Shown here piece by piece: positions 26,089 through 33,985 of a DNA stretch of 64,000 nucleotides. Within the stretch, counting starts at the first letter, position 1. Each line of letters starts with the position of its first letter. Under the pieces are notes generated by a model that had not been told where the DNA came from, did not search any database, and saw nothing but the letters and a program-made list of their open reading frames with translations. Made by a program: the position numbers and the translations under genes. Where the stretch lies: NCBI GenBank assembly GCA_964471865.1, contig CAYYHU010000003.1, positions 65,859 through 129,858 on the forward strand. Direction: 5' to 3'. The DNA is from CAYMUC01 sp964471865 (GTDB lineage: Bacteria > Actinomycetota > Acidimicrobiia > Acidimicrobiales > Ilumatobacteraceae).

Positions 26089-27210
26089 TCAGATCGCGCC
26101 GTCGAGTATGTCGCTGAGGCCGCTGGGTTCGTGCGGACCGATCACGAGTTGCTCGAGCACTCCCAGACCCACGCGATCCGATGTCTGCGCTCGACAGATC
26201 TGTTGAACATGCAGCATGGTCGGGTCGAGCGGATCGACCTCGTCGATCACGATCGCATCGCGGGTCTCATCGAGTTCGCCTCGCCACATGCCGTGCCCCC
26301 AGCTCGGATGCAGGTACCCCAGACCACTCATCTGAAAGCGCGCGATCGGTTCGTAGACGACCTCGACGGGCTCGCCACGCCAGGGTTCGATGACCGCGGT
26401 CATCGAGGCCGCCCATCGGGTTCCTGAGCGCCACCCGATCTCGATATCGAGGCGTTCCGCTCGCTGTACCCGACTCGCATCGAGCACTCCCGCCAGGTCA
26501 TTCGAACCGGAAGGATGCCGTGGAACCACCGCGGCACTGCGATGCCAGGCTCGACCCACAGCGTCATCGTTCATCGCGAGATGAGTGCAGATATCGTCGA
26601 ACATCGTGGGAGCCCACAGCCACCAGAACTGCGGTGACGTGGGTGGCACCTTGAGCCCCTGACGGCCATTACGCAAACCCCAGGATCGATCGCGACACCC
26701 CGACACCTCCCCGAGATCGGCGAGTTCGATACGGGTACCATCCACCTCGATCCATCCCGACCAGACTCCGAACTGGGTCATGCGCGTCGAGTCCATCAGC
26801 GGACGGCCGTCGACTCGATGAAGGAATCGCGGTTCCTCGATGACGGGTGACACCGCCTGGATCACGAGATCGCCAGACACCCCGTGATGGTCGGTGACGA
26901 CGATGCGATGGGTGAGCATCGGCTCGAGGACCTCGACAGTGATCGCCCCGACCCGAGTCTCGGTCCGGTCCCCGTCACAGCGGCGCGAGGATCGACAGTT
27001 GTGTTGGACCCCATCGATCAGCACGCTGAACGTGGCATCCATCACCTGCCGGTTGGGATAGACCCCGAACGCCAGTCCGAACACCACCGACGCGGATGCA
27101 TCGAACCCGTTGAAGAAGTACCGGTCGTAGAGCCCTGGCGAATCGGTGGGAAGATCCAAAAGCGGTGCCGAGGAGGAATGGACCGGATAGTCGTCGAAGG
27201 GGTGCAGCAC
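26089..27210 (-). CDS. Conserved hypothetical protein, beta-rich (AttH/DUF7064-like shape)
   Basis: 373 aa, soluble, no signal peptide or membrane segment. Rich in Trp, Asp and predicted beta strands (for example PQFWWLWAPTMFDD, SWGLRNGRQG, YLHPSWGHGMWRGEL). The pattern resembles large lipocalin-like AttH/carotenoid-hydratase-like proteins and DUF7064-type proteins found with actinobacterial phosphotransferases, but I cannot assign a family firmly. GTG 27210 has GAGGAGAA upstream. It follows the phosphotransferase gene by 11 bp, so the two likely work together. The 220-bp gap to the TauD-like gene holds nothing clear. Confidence 0.55.
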   Translation of the reverse strand: MLHPFDDYPVHSSSAPLLDLPTDSPGLYDRYFFNGFDASASVVFGLAFGVYPNRQVMDATFSVLIDGVQHNCRSSRRCDGDRTETRVGAITVEVLEPMLTHRIVVTDHHGVSGDLVIQAVSPVIEEPRFLHRVDGRPLMDSTRMTQFGVWSGWIEVDGTRIELADLGEVSGCRDRSWGLRNGRQGLKVPPTSPQFWWLWAPTMFDDICTHLAMNDDAVGRAWHRSAAVVPRHPSGSNDLAGVLDASRVQRAERLDIEIGWRSGTRWAASMTAVIEPWRGEPVEVVYEPIARFQMSGLGYLHPSWGHGMWRGELDETRDAIVIDEVDPLDPTMLHVQQICRAQTSDRVGLGVLEQLVIGPHEPSGLSDILDGAI

Positions 27211-27221
27211 TGCGGTTCTCC

Positions 27222-28286
27222 TCAGCTCACCAACGCCCAGATGTCGTTGTCCTCCATCTGGGCTCCATGGCGCTCCGCCATCACCGCGAACATCTCGTCT
27301 CCCCGTTCGGTACTCGTCACGAGTTGGGAAGCGATGACCGCCATCACAAGTCCACTGACCGTTCCCAGTCGGTAGTCATGTCGGATGTCGTCGAGTTCGA
27401 CGTCGATGCCATGGTCGCTGAGGCACATGGCATAACGGTCCACGAGCGCCGGTTCGTGAGTGCTGCGATCGGCTCCCACCAACCCCGATCCGAGGCCGTA
27501 TGCGAGATCGCTCGGGCCCCGACCAAACGCCGTCGTCTGCCAGTCGACCACGGTGACGGCCACCTCCTGAGCGTCGCGATGGTCGAAGAGCATGTTGTCG
27601 ATGCGGAAGTCGTTATGGGTGATGCACCATGGCGTTCGGTACGCCGCTAAGACATCGGCGAAGTGAGCACCAGCCCAGCGCGCCGCATCGAGAACACCGG
27701 ACGCGAGCCGGCGTTCGTAACGACTCACGAACCCCCCGAGCAGCCCCTGGAGCGCACCGACGATGACGGCGGTGCTCGCAGGGTCGGGCTGAGGCAGCCA
27801 CGTGGCGACGGCGAACTCGTCGACCCGATTCCATGTGGACCCGTGCAGTGCAGCAGCGGCGTCGACGATGGCGATCGCCTCATCAGGTGAACAGCCTCGA
27901 AGCTGATCCCCGACCGTTCCCGGGGCCGGATCCATGATCAAGGTGAAGTCGCCTGAGTCCTGATCGATCTCGGCGTAGCGGCAGCCGGGTCGAGGAACCG
28001 CCACCCGATCGGCGATATCGCGATAGAAACCGATCTCTTTGTGATACGTGCGGTGAAGGCGGGCCGCCTGACGGCTTTCGGGGTCGGTGGCGGGAATCTT
28101 GGCGATCAGCACCTCGGGCCGTTCATGGTCGTCGGGCTCTGACCATTCGAGATCGAGTCGCAGACTGAGCGCCACCTGACCGGTACCGATCCGGGTCGCA
28201 TGGACACGTTCGAGACCCTCGACACCGAGAGCCTCGGTGAGGAAATCGACATCGAGATCCTCCACGGTCGTGGCCAGGTTCCCCAT
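27222..28286 (-). CDS. APH-type phosphotransferase
   Basis: Second small-molecule kinase of this fold in the window, 354 aa. Catalytic loop ITHNDFRIDNMLF and metal site VTVVDWQTT are intact, along with a GTGQVALSLRL glycine-rich region at the nucleotide lobe. ATG 28286 lies 6 nt after TACGGT (28293-28298), so the mRNA is probably leaderless. It is only distantly like the copy at 14766. Partner of the beta-rich protein downstream. Acceptor unknown; antibiotic resistance is less likely than catabolism, given the context. Confidence 0.78.
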   Translation of the reverse strand: MGNLATTVEDLDVDFLTEALGVEGLERVHATRIGTGQVALSLRLDLEWSEPDDHERPEVLIAKIPATDPESRQAARLHRTYHKEIGFYRDIADRVAVPRPGCRYAEIDQDSGDFTLIMDPAPGTVGDQLRGCSPDEAIAIVDAAAALHGSTWNRVDEFAVATWLPQPDPASTAVIVGALQGLLGGFVSRYERRLASGVLDAARWAGAHFADVLAAYRTPWCITHNDFRIDNMLFDHRDAQEVAVTVVDWQTTAFGRGPSDLAYGLGSGLVGADRSTHEPALVDRYAMCLSDHGIDVELDDIRHDYRLGTVSGLVMAVIASQLVTSTERGDEMFAVMAERHGAQMEDNDIWALVS

Positions 28287-28292
28287 AACGCC

Positions 28293-28298
28293 ACCGTA
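28293..28298 (-). promoter_or_regulatory. Putative leaderless -10 box TACGGT
   Basis: The last T is seven bases from the A of ATG 28286, which predicts that the transcript begins with the start codon of the phosphotransferase gene. No Shine-Dalgarno is visible. Confidence 0.45.
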
Positions 28299-28407
28299 GT
28301 CGGGGGGCGAGCCTCAACCGTACGGACCCATGCCCATCCCAAGGCTGCGCCGACACCCCAGCAGCGCCCCGACGACCCCGGACCGCCTGACGTCATCCGC
28401 CACCGGT

Positions 28408-28431
28408 CGCCATCGTGATGGCGCGTACTGT
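28408..28431 (+). promoter_or_regulatory. Operator-like palindrome and -10 box for the amidohydrolase operon
   Basis: CGCCATC-GT-GATGGCG (28408-28423) is a perfect 16-bp palindrome immediately upstream of TACTGT (28426-28431), in the -35/-10 spacer. It predicts a start near 28438 and a 56-nt leader with GGGGGG before ATG 28494. A repressor bound here would block the promoter. The cognate regulator is not in the immediate neighbourhood. Confidence 0.45.
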
Positions 28432-28493
28432 GGGGTCGTCAGCAGGGGCCGGATCCGCATGGGTCGACGCCATGGCACACAGGGGGGTCAGAC

Positions 28494-29798
28494 ATGGACA
28501 TGGTGCTCACCAACGCCCGGGTGTTCGATGGCGTCGATGGTGAGGTGATTCCTGATGGCGCCGTGTGGATCTCGGGCCGACATGTGCGTGGCGTCGGTTC
28601 TGCCTCCTTTGTCGACTCGATCCCCGCCGACGTTGCGCGGGTCGATGTCGGTGGGCGTTTCGTCATGCCCGGTATGACAGAGTCCCATGCTCACCTCTCT
28701 TATGACCACAACGGTCCGACCGAACTGGACAAGACGCCCGTCGAATGGGCGATGGTCAACTCGGTCTCCAATGCTCGGCTGATGCTGGCATCGGGCTTCA
28801 CGAGCGCGATCAGTTTCGGATCGGTGCACCGCATCGACGTCTTCCTGCGCAACGCGATCGATCGAGGGCTGGTTCCCGGTCCGCGTCTCGAGGCATCTGG
28901 TCGGGATCTGGGCGGCACGGCCAGCAACGCGGACCTCCACAAGGACTGGGCCAAGCCCCAACTCGAGGGCCTCGGCATGATCGTCGACGGCCCCTGGGAG
29001 GTCCGCAAGGCCGTTCGCACTCTGCGCAAGAACGGCGCAGATGTCGTGAAGATTTTCCTGGATGGTGAAAGCCTGTCCGAGCACGCTCCCCCCGGCGAGG
29101 TCACCTACACCGACGAGGAAGTGGCGGCGGCCTGTGAAGAAGCCCACCGCCGCAACATGAGAGTCGTGTGTCATGCCCGGTCGGCGGCTGCGGTCAAACA
29201 GGCCGTTCGTTTCGGAGTCGATGTGATCGGCCATGCGAACTATCTCGACGACGAAGCCGTGGATCTGCTGCGCCGCGAACGACACCGGCTCTTCGTCGGT
29301 CCGGCGATCGCCTGGGAGGTCCAGTTCGTCGCCCAATGCGAAACGATTGGGGTTCCGCGCTCGGTGATGCGTCAGCGGGGCTACGAGAACGAGATCGCTG
29401 AAACGGTGGCTGCGGTGCGGCGACTCCGCGATGCCGGCGTGCGGGTGCTCGTGGGCGGCGACTACGGCCTCAACATCACACCGCATGGAACCTATGCCAA
29501 GGACCTCGAATACTTCGTCGACTTGTTCTCGATGTCGCCCACAGAGGCATTGTTGTGCGCGACCCGCGATGGCGGGGCAGCCGCGGATCCCACCGGCATG
29601 GTCGGGACCCTCGAGGAAGGCAAGTACGCCGACTTGGTGATCGTCGACGGTGACCCCACGACCGATATCACGGCGCTGCAGGATCATTCCCGTCTGACGG
29701 TGATGAAAGACGGTGTTCCCTACCGCGACCTGGCTCGACGCGACCCCCATGTCGTGACCGATGTGGGCGCGTGGATGAGCGACCTCATCCCATCGTGA
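28494..29798 (+). CDS. Amidohydrolase family protein (imidazolonepropionase/prolidase-like)
   Basis: Metal-dependent amidohydrolase, 434 aa. The HxH metal motif is seen in SHAHLSYD, the bridging-Lys region in VVKIFLDGE, a metal His in VVCHAR and GHANYL, and a late Asp in VGGDYG. The carboxyl end GTLEEGKYADLVIVDGDP is the usual return to the composite beta-sandwich. Members cleave cyclic amides, dipeptides or lactone-like rings. It heads a three-gene plus-strand run with an ABM protein and a second amidohydrolase. Substrate unknown. Confidence 0.83.
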   Translation: MDMVLTNARVFDGVDGEVIPDGAVWISGRHVRGVGSASFVDSIPADVARVDVGGRFVMPGMTESHAHLSYDHNGPTELDKTPVEWAMVNSVSNARLMLASGFTSAISFGSVHRIDVFLRNAIDRGLVPGPRLEASGRDLGGTASNADLHKDWAKPQLEGLGMIVDGPWEVRKAVRTLRKNGADVVKIFLDGESLSEHAPPGEVTYTDEEVAAACEEAHRRNMRVVCHARSAAAVKQAVRFGVDVIGHANYLDDEAVDLLRRERHRLFVGPAIAWEVQFVAQCETIGVPRSVMRQRGYENEIAETVAAVRRLRDAGVRVLVGGDYGLNITPHGTYAKDLEYFVDLFSMSPTEALLCATRDGGAAADPTGMVGTLEEGKYADLVIVDGDPTTDITALQDHSRLTVMKDGVPYRDLARRDPHVVTDVGAWMSDLIPS

Positions 29799-29827
29799 AC
29801 CGCTCCCCCAGAAACGGAGAACCATCC

Positions 29828-30178
29828 ATGATCGTCATCGCTGCGACTCTCGACTTCGCCGACCAGGCCACCTGTGACCGGGTGGTGACGGAGAGTGCCC
29901 CGATTCAACAAGCGACCCGCGATGACGAACCGGGATGTCGGGCGTATTGCTTTGCGGTGGACCCCTGCGTTCCCGGAAGGATCCAGGTCTATGAACTCTG
30001 GGACGACAGCGACTCCCTCGCGGCTCATTTCCGCCATCCGAACTATCTGGCGATGCGCGATCTGATTCGCTCGAACTCACCCACCGGAGCCGCTAACCGC
30101 GCCTATCTCGTCGAACGGGATGAACCTGTGTACGGGCCTGACGGTTCGTTCCGAGACTCGTTCTTCACCCAGGACTGA
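29828..30178 (+). CDS. Antibiotic biosynthesis monooxygenase (ABM) domain protein
   Basis: 116 aa dimeric alpha+beta barrel protein. MIVIAATLDF, EPGCRAYCFAVDP and IQVYELWDDSDSLAAHFRHPNY follow the ABM/YgiN pattern. Such proteins oxidise quinol-like rings without cofactors or degrade heme. AACGGAG precedes ATG 29828. It lies 29 bp after the amidohydrolase and 2 bp before the next one, so it belongs to the same transcript. The pairing suggests oxidation of an aromatic-type intermediate, which is inference. Confidence 0.75.
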   Translation: MIVIAATLDFADQATCDRVVTESAPIQQATRDDEPGCRAYCFAVDPCVPGRIQVYELWDDSDSLAAHFRHPNYLAMRDLIRSNSPTGAANRAYLVERDEPVYGPDGSFRDSFFTQD

Positions 30179-30180
30179 TC

Positions 30181-31191
30181 ATGACGATCACGGGCGCCAT
30201 CGATATTCACGCCCACATCGTCCTCGAGGCCGCATTTGGCACGGCAGGAACGGCCGGCCCGGAACTGGCCGAGGACGACCATGGGGTGCCGTATTTCCGG
30301 ATCGGCGGCTACACGATGAAGCCGATGCGGTATCGGGGTTCAGTGTTCATGGATCTCGATCGGCGTCTCGAGCGGATGGATCGGGATGGAATCGCCATCC
30401 AACTGTTGTCTCCGAACCCGCTCACGATGATGCATGGGATACCTGCAACCGATGCGATTCGATTCTGTCGGGCCCATAACGAGGCCATGGCCGACACCGT
30501 GGCACAACACCCTGACCGATTCCTGGGTGGCATCGCCTTACCGATGCAAGATGTCGACGCGGCCATCGCAGAACTCGAACGAAGCGTCCGCCAACTCGGA
30601 CTGTGCGCCCCGTACACGGGAACCGATTTCGGTTACGAACTCGATGACGCGCGTCTCGACGACTTCTATCGAGCCGTGGTGGATCTCGATGTCCCCCTGT
30701 TCGTGCATCCCGCGTCGACCGATGGCATCGGATCGATTCCGCCCCGGCTGAAGCGTTTCGATCTCTCCCTCCTCGTGGGCTACGCCTTCGACGAGACTCT
30801 CGCCGTGGCGGCGTTGATCCTGGGTGGCGTCACTCAACGTCATCCCGATCTCGACATCTGCGTGTCCCACGGTGGTGGAACGATGGCGCTGTTCGCCGAG
30901 AAGTTCCAGTTCGCCTGCGACACCCGTCCATGGGCTCCTGACCATCTGCGTGATGGCGGCTTTGTGAGCCACCTTCGGCGCCTGTGGTTCGACTCACATA
31001 TGGACGCCGCGCCCGCGCTCGAGTTGTTGCGGTCGACGGTGGGCGACCATCGCGTCGTGTTCGGTACGAACTTCGGCGGGTGGGACTGCGGAGGACCACA
31101 TGCCCGAGACCCCTTCACCGCAACGCTCGAGGGCAATGCCCGCCGGTTGTTGCGCCTCGATGGCACCAACGGCGTCAAGCCTCGCGGATGA
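30181..31191 (+). CDS. Amidohydrolase_2 family metal-dependent hydrolase (ACMSD-like)
   Basis: TIM-barrel hydrolase or decarboxylase of the ACMSD/gamma-resorcylate decarboxylase group, 336 aa. HxH metal motif in IDIHAHIVLE, metal His in PLFVHPAS and VSHGGGT, and late Asp region in FGTNFGGWDCGG (the usual GSDFP is altered). Family members decarboxylate or hydrolyse aromatic ring-cleavage products. Last of the three-gene run. The modified Asp motif makes the exact chemistry uncertain. Confidence 0.8.
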   Translation: MTITGAIDIHAHIVLEAAFGTAGTAGPELAEDDHGVPYFRIGGYTMKPMRYRGSVFMDLDRRLERMDRDGIAIQLLSPNPLTMMHGIPATDAIRFCRAHNEAMADTVAQHPDRFLGGIALPMQDVDAAIAELERSVRQLGLCAPYTGTDFGYELDDARLDDFYRAVVDLDVPLFVHPASTDGIGSIPPRLKRFDLSLLVGYAFDETLAVAALILGGVTQRHPDLDICVSHGGGTMALFAEKFQFACDTRPWAPDHLRDGGFVSHLRRLWFDSHMDAAPALELLRSTVGDHRVVFGTNFGGWDCGGPHARDPFTATLEGNARRLLRLDGTNGVKPRG

Positions 31192-31209
31192 CGCCACCCC
31201 GGATCGTCG

Positions 31210-31620
31210 TCAGACCCCGTGCTGATACCGACGATGGCGAATACGCCATCCAGCATCCGTAGCCACGACATCATCCTCGTAGCGGCCGTAGAACACCGCC
31301 GTCGGATTCTTTCGATCCGAGGGACCGACCGGATAGATACCGCGTGACGACAGCTGTACGAGCACGGAACCATCATCGGCGGTCTCGACCGACGCAATGT
31401 AGATGTTGGTCATGATGTGAGCTCCAGGGTGCACGTCCTCGCGCCCCATGAACTCCATGATCGCGTCGAGTCCCTCGAGGCGAAATCCCCCTACGACCTC
31501 CCAGATGGCGTCAGCGGTGAACACCTCCCGGAGATCCTCGGGCCGCAGCCGATCCAGGGCGTCGGCATACCGACCAGGAAGTTCGATGATGTCGAGTCGG
31601 TCATCAGCGGAAAGCTTCAC
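31210..31620 (-). CDS. SnoaL/NTF2-like protein
   Basis: 136 aa cone-fold protein. DRLDIIELPGRYADALDRLRPEDLREVFTADAIWEV is the typical opening (in place of AIxxLxxRYxxA), and the end GWRIRHRRYQHGV matches the last strand of SnoaL-like dehydratase-type proteins. The GTG 31620 start overlaps the flippase stop (GTGA) and also lies 7 nt after a TAGGGT box (31628-31633) inside the upstream gene, so it could have its own leaderless transcript. It is convergent with the amidohydrolase at 30181. Confidence 0.72.
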   Translation of the reverse strand: MKLSADDRLDIIELPGRYADALDRLRPEDLREVFTADAIWEVVGGFRLEGLDAIMEFMGREDVHPGAHIMTNIYIASVETADDGSVLVQLSSRGIYPVGPSDRKNPTAVFYGRYEDDVVATDAGWRIRHRRYQHGV

Positions 31621-32723
31621 GGCGCCGACCCTAGTCCTGCTGGTGTCGCTGTGGATCCAGATGATTCATCGCTCCTCGACACCGTCGATCTCGGTTGCTG
31701 ATCGGAATCTCTCAGGGTTCGTCGAGCGACGACGCGATGCCAGTGCACCAGGCAGCATCCGCCCAGGATCAGTGGGGTGACGAAAGTGATCATGCGATGA
31801 ATCACCATCGTGGCGAGAGCGAGATCCTCTGACACACCCAAGCGCCCGAGCAACAGCACCGTTCCCACTTCGGCAACACCGATTCCGCCGGGCAGGGGAC
31901 TCATGGCCGAGGCCAGGCGCACCATCGCAAATGCCACGATGATCTCAGAGGTGGAGACCACGGATGCCTCCACGCCCAGGATCCGGGCGACGACCACCGG
32001 AGTGATCACGACGACGACCAGCTCCACACCCGACGACATCGCGATCGCCCGACCCCGATATCGCACCAACGACCGCGCCTCGTCATGGCAGGCCACGACA
32101 GCGGCATCGAGGTCGATCTCGGGGATTCGCGACCAGCGCCGATGAAGCCACGACAGCACTCGTTGACCCCCACGGGCCAGGGCGCGAGCCATGCGTGGAT
32201 GCCGAAGAACTGCCCACCACCACAGTGCCGACACCGTGATCACCACGACGGCCACCCCGGTGATCAGGGCTGCGAACCAACCGCTCAGGATCTCGGGGGC
32301 GGCTCCGGCCATACCGAGAATCGCCACGAACAGAGTCATCAACCACAGCCGAAACGAGGACGCGATGTTCGACGCAACGATCGACGTGGCGATCCGATGA
32401 TCGCTCAGGGACCAACTTCGCAACATCGAAATGCGCAGCGCCAAACTGACGGGACCGCTGGCGACGACGGTGTTGCTGGCGGCCATCGTCGCCTGGTGCA
32501 CCATCACGCTCTGGGCGAGAGTCAATCCGGGATGCAGTGCTGCCACCGACCATCCGGCGACGGCCACGGTGACGATGGTGACGACCACCAAACCCGTCAC
32601 ACCCGTGATCGATACTCCCCCCAGCGTGGTGAACGCCGAAGCGATGTCGTGACGATGCACGATGATCGCCGCCGCAGTGGCCAGACCCACCACCGCGGCC
32701 AGGATCGTTCTCCAGGATCTCAT
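31617..32723 (-). CDS. Flippase-like membrane protein (lysylphosphatidylglycerol synthase TM region, UPF0104)
   Basis: 368 aa integral membrane protein with about eight hydrophobic helices. The AMVRLASAMSPLPGGIGVAEVGTVLLLGRLGV segment carries the PxPGGxGxxE signature of UPF0104/AglD-like proteins, which move lipid-linked molecules between leaflets or supply the flippase half of MprF. The soluble aminoacyl-transferase half of MprF is absent. ATG 32723 begins MRSWRTILAAVVGL; longer frames are not hydrophobic. It is divergent from the ole operon and may be linked to envelope lipids, but no evidence ties it to olefins. Confidence 0.8.
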   Translation of the reverse strand: MRSWRTILAAVVGLATAAAIIVHRHDIASAFTTLGGVSITGVTGLVVVTIVTVAVAGWSVAALHPGLTLAQSVMVHQATMAASNTVVASGPVSLALRISMLRSWSLSDHRIATSIVASNIASSFRLWLMTLFVAILGMAGAAPEILSGWFAALITGVAVVVITVSALWWWAVLRHPRMARALARGGQRVLSWLHRRWSRIPEIDLDAAVVACHDEARSLVRYRGRAIAMSSGVELVVVVITPVVVARILGVEASVVSTSEIIVAFAMVRLASAMSPLPGGIGVAEVGTVLLLGRLGVSEDLALATMVIHRMITFVTPLILGGCCLVHWHRVVARRTLRDSDQQPRSTVSRSDESSGSTATPAGLGSAP

Positions 32724-32926
32724 CGACGATCCGCCACTACCGCTGAACGCAACGGGGTGACCCGAGTGTCCATCGCCCGGCCAGATCGCATGAACGCATG
32801 ATCGCCCACGGCGCGCCACGAGGCATGATCCGGCTCCGATATCGGCGCTTCTGGGCCGCCGCGGCGACCCGACGTGTGGGAGTTCGGAAAACCGTGGTCA
32901 CCGCCCCCGGGAGGGTCAAACCCCCC

Positions 32927-32932
32927 TAGGGT
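32927..32932 (+). promoter_or_regulatory. Putative leaderless -10 box TAGGGT for the ole operon
   Basis: TAGGGT is followed by 6 nt and then ATG 32939, so the predicted transcript starts on the A of the mini-ORF. Same geometry as the LOG promoter at 11608-11613. Confidence 0.5.
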
Positions 32933-32938
32933 GTCGGG

Positions 32939-32956
32939 ATGCGGAGCCAGTCCTGA
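32939..32956 (+). CDS. Five-codon leaderless upstream ORF overlapping oleA
   Basis: ATG CGG AGC CAG TCC TGA encodes MRSQS. The stop shares its A with the ATG of oleA (TGATG). oleA has no good Shine-Dalgarno of its own, so reinitiation after this peptide is a plausible way to start it. The second of three such arrangements in the window; being very short, it could be fortuitous. Confidence 0.35.
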   Translation: MRSQS

Positions 32957-33981
32957 TGGAGCCCAACGCCGTTCAACGACACCGCCAGGCGGCTGTACTC
33001 GCCGTGGCCAGCGTCGACGCGCCGGTCGTGGTCACATCGGCCTGGATCGACGAGCAACTGGCGGAGACCTACGACCGCGTCGGGGTGCGAGCCGGCCTGC
33101 TCGCAGAGGTCGCCGGCATCATCGAGCGGCGGTGGTGGGAGCCCACCACCACGTTCGTCGACGCCGCGACATGGGCGGGTGAGGCGGTCATCGAACGATC
33201 GGGAATCGATCGGAGTCGGATCGGAATGATGATCTCCACCTCGGTGTGTCGAGACCATCTCGAACCCTCGGTCGCCTGCGGGGTCCATCATCGTCTGGGA
33301 CTGGGACCGCACTGCATCAACTTCGATGTCGCCAACGCCTGTTTGGGGTTCGTCAACGCGATGCATCTGGCCGGAACGGCCCTCGACGCCGGACACTACG
33401 ACTACGTCTTGATCGTGGATGGCGAAGGCAGCCGCCACACCCAGGAACAGACCTTGGACCGGCTGCGCCGCCCCGAGGCGACCGCTACGGATGTGTTCGC
33501 CGAGTTCGCGTCGCTCACCTTGGGTTCGGGTGCCGCTGCAATGATCATGACGACGACAGAACTTCACCCTGAGGCTCACCGGCTCGTGGGAGGCGTGGCG
33601 CGTGCCGCCACCCAACATCATGGTCTGTGTCAAGGAACCCTCGACCGGATGACCACCGACACCCAAGGTCTTCTCCAGGCCGGTCTCGATCTGTCCGATG
33701 AGGCCTGGCGTGCCGCGGCGGCGGACTTCGACTGGGCCGAGGGCGTGGACCACTACGTGATGCACCAGGTCAGCCAGGTTCACACCTCTTTGATCTGTGA
33801 ACGGCTCGGGGTGGATCCCGCTCGGGTCCCGATGATCTTTCCGACCCGAGGCAATGTCGGCCCGGCCGCGATTCCGATGGCCTTGGCTGCTATTCAGGAT
33901 CGCATCCAGCCCGGTGAGCGAGTCCTGTGCATGGGGATCGGGTCGGGCTTGAACACCGCAGCCACCGAACTGCTCTGGTGA
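32956..33981 (+). CDS. oleA: OleA-like thiolase-fold enzyme (head-to-head condensation of fatty acyl-CoAs)
   Basis: Condenses two acyl-CoAs to a beta-keto acid in long-chain olefin synthesis, 341 aa. The thiolase/KAS III fold is shown by the nucleophilic Cys in VANACLGFVNAMHLAG, the catalytic His in YVMHQVSQVHTS and the Asn in RGNVGPAAIPMAL. GSGAAAMIM is another family block. FabH would be the alternative, but the operon with OleB, OleC and OleD homologues settles the call. ATG 32956 is favoured by homology to the start of the fold; the gap to oleBC is 4 bp. Confidence 0.88.
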   Translation: MEPNAVQRHRQAAVLAVASVDAPVVVTSAWIDEQLAETYDRVGVRAGLLAEVAGIIERRWWEPTTTFVDAATWAGEAVIERSGIDRSRIGMMISTSVCRDHLEPSVACGVHHRLGLGPHCINFDVANACLGFVNAMHLAGTALDAGHYDYVLIVDGEGSRHTQEQTLDRLRRPEATATDVFAEFASLTLGSGAAAMIMTTTELHPEAHRLVGGVARAATQHHGLCQGTLDRMTTDTQGLLQAGLDLSDEAWRAAAADFDWAEGVDHYVMHQVSQVHTSLICERLGVDPARVPMIFPTRGNVGPAAIPMALAAIQDRIQPGERVLCMGIGSGLNTAATELLW

Positions 33982-33985
33982 TGTC

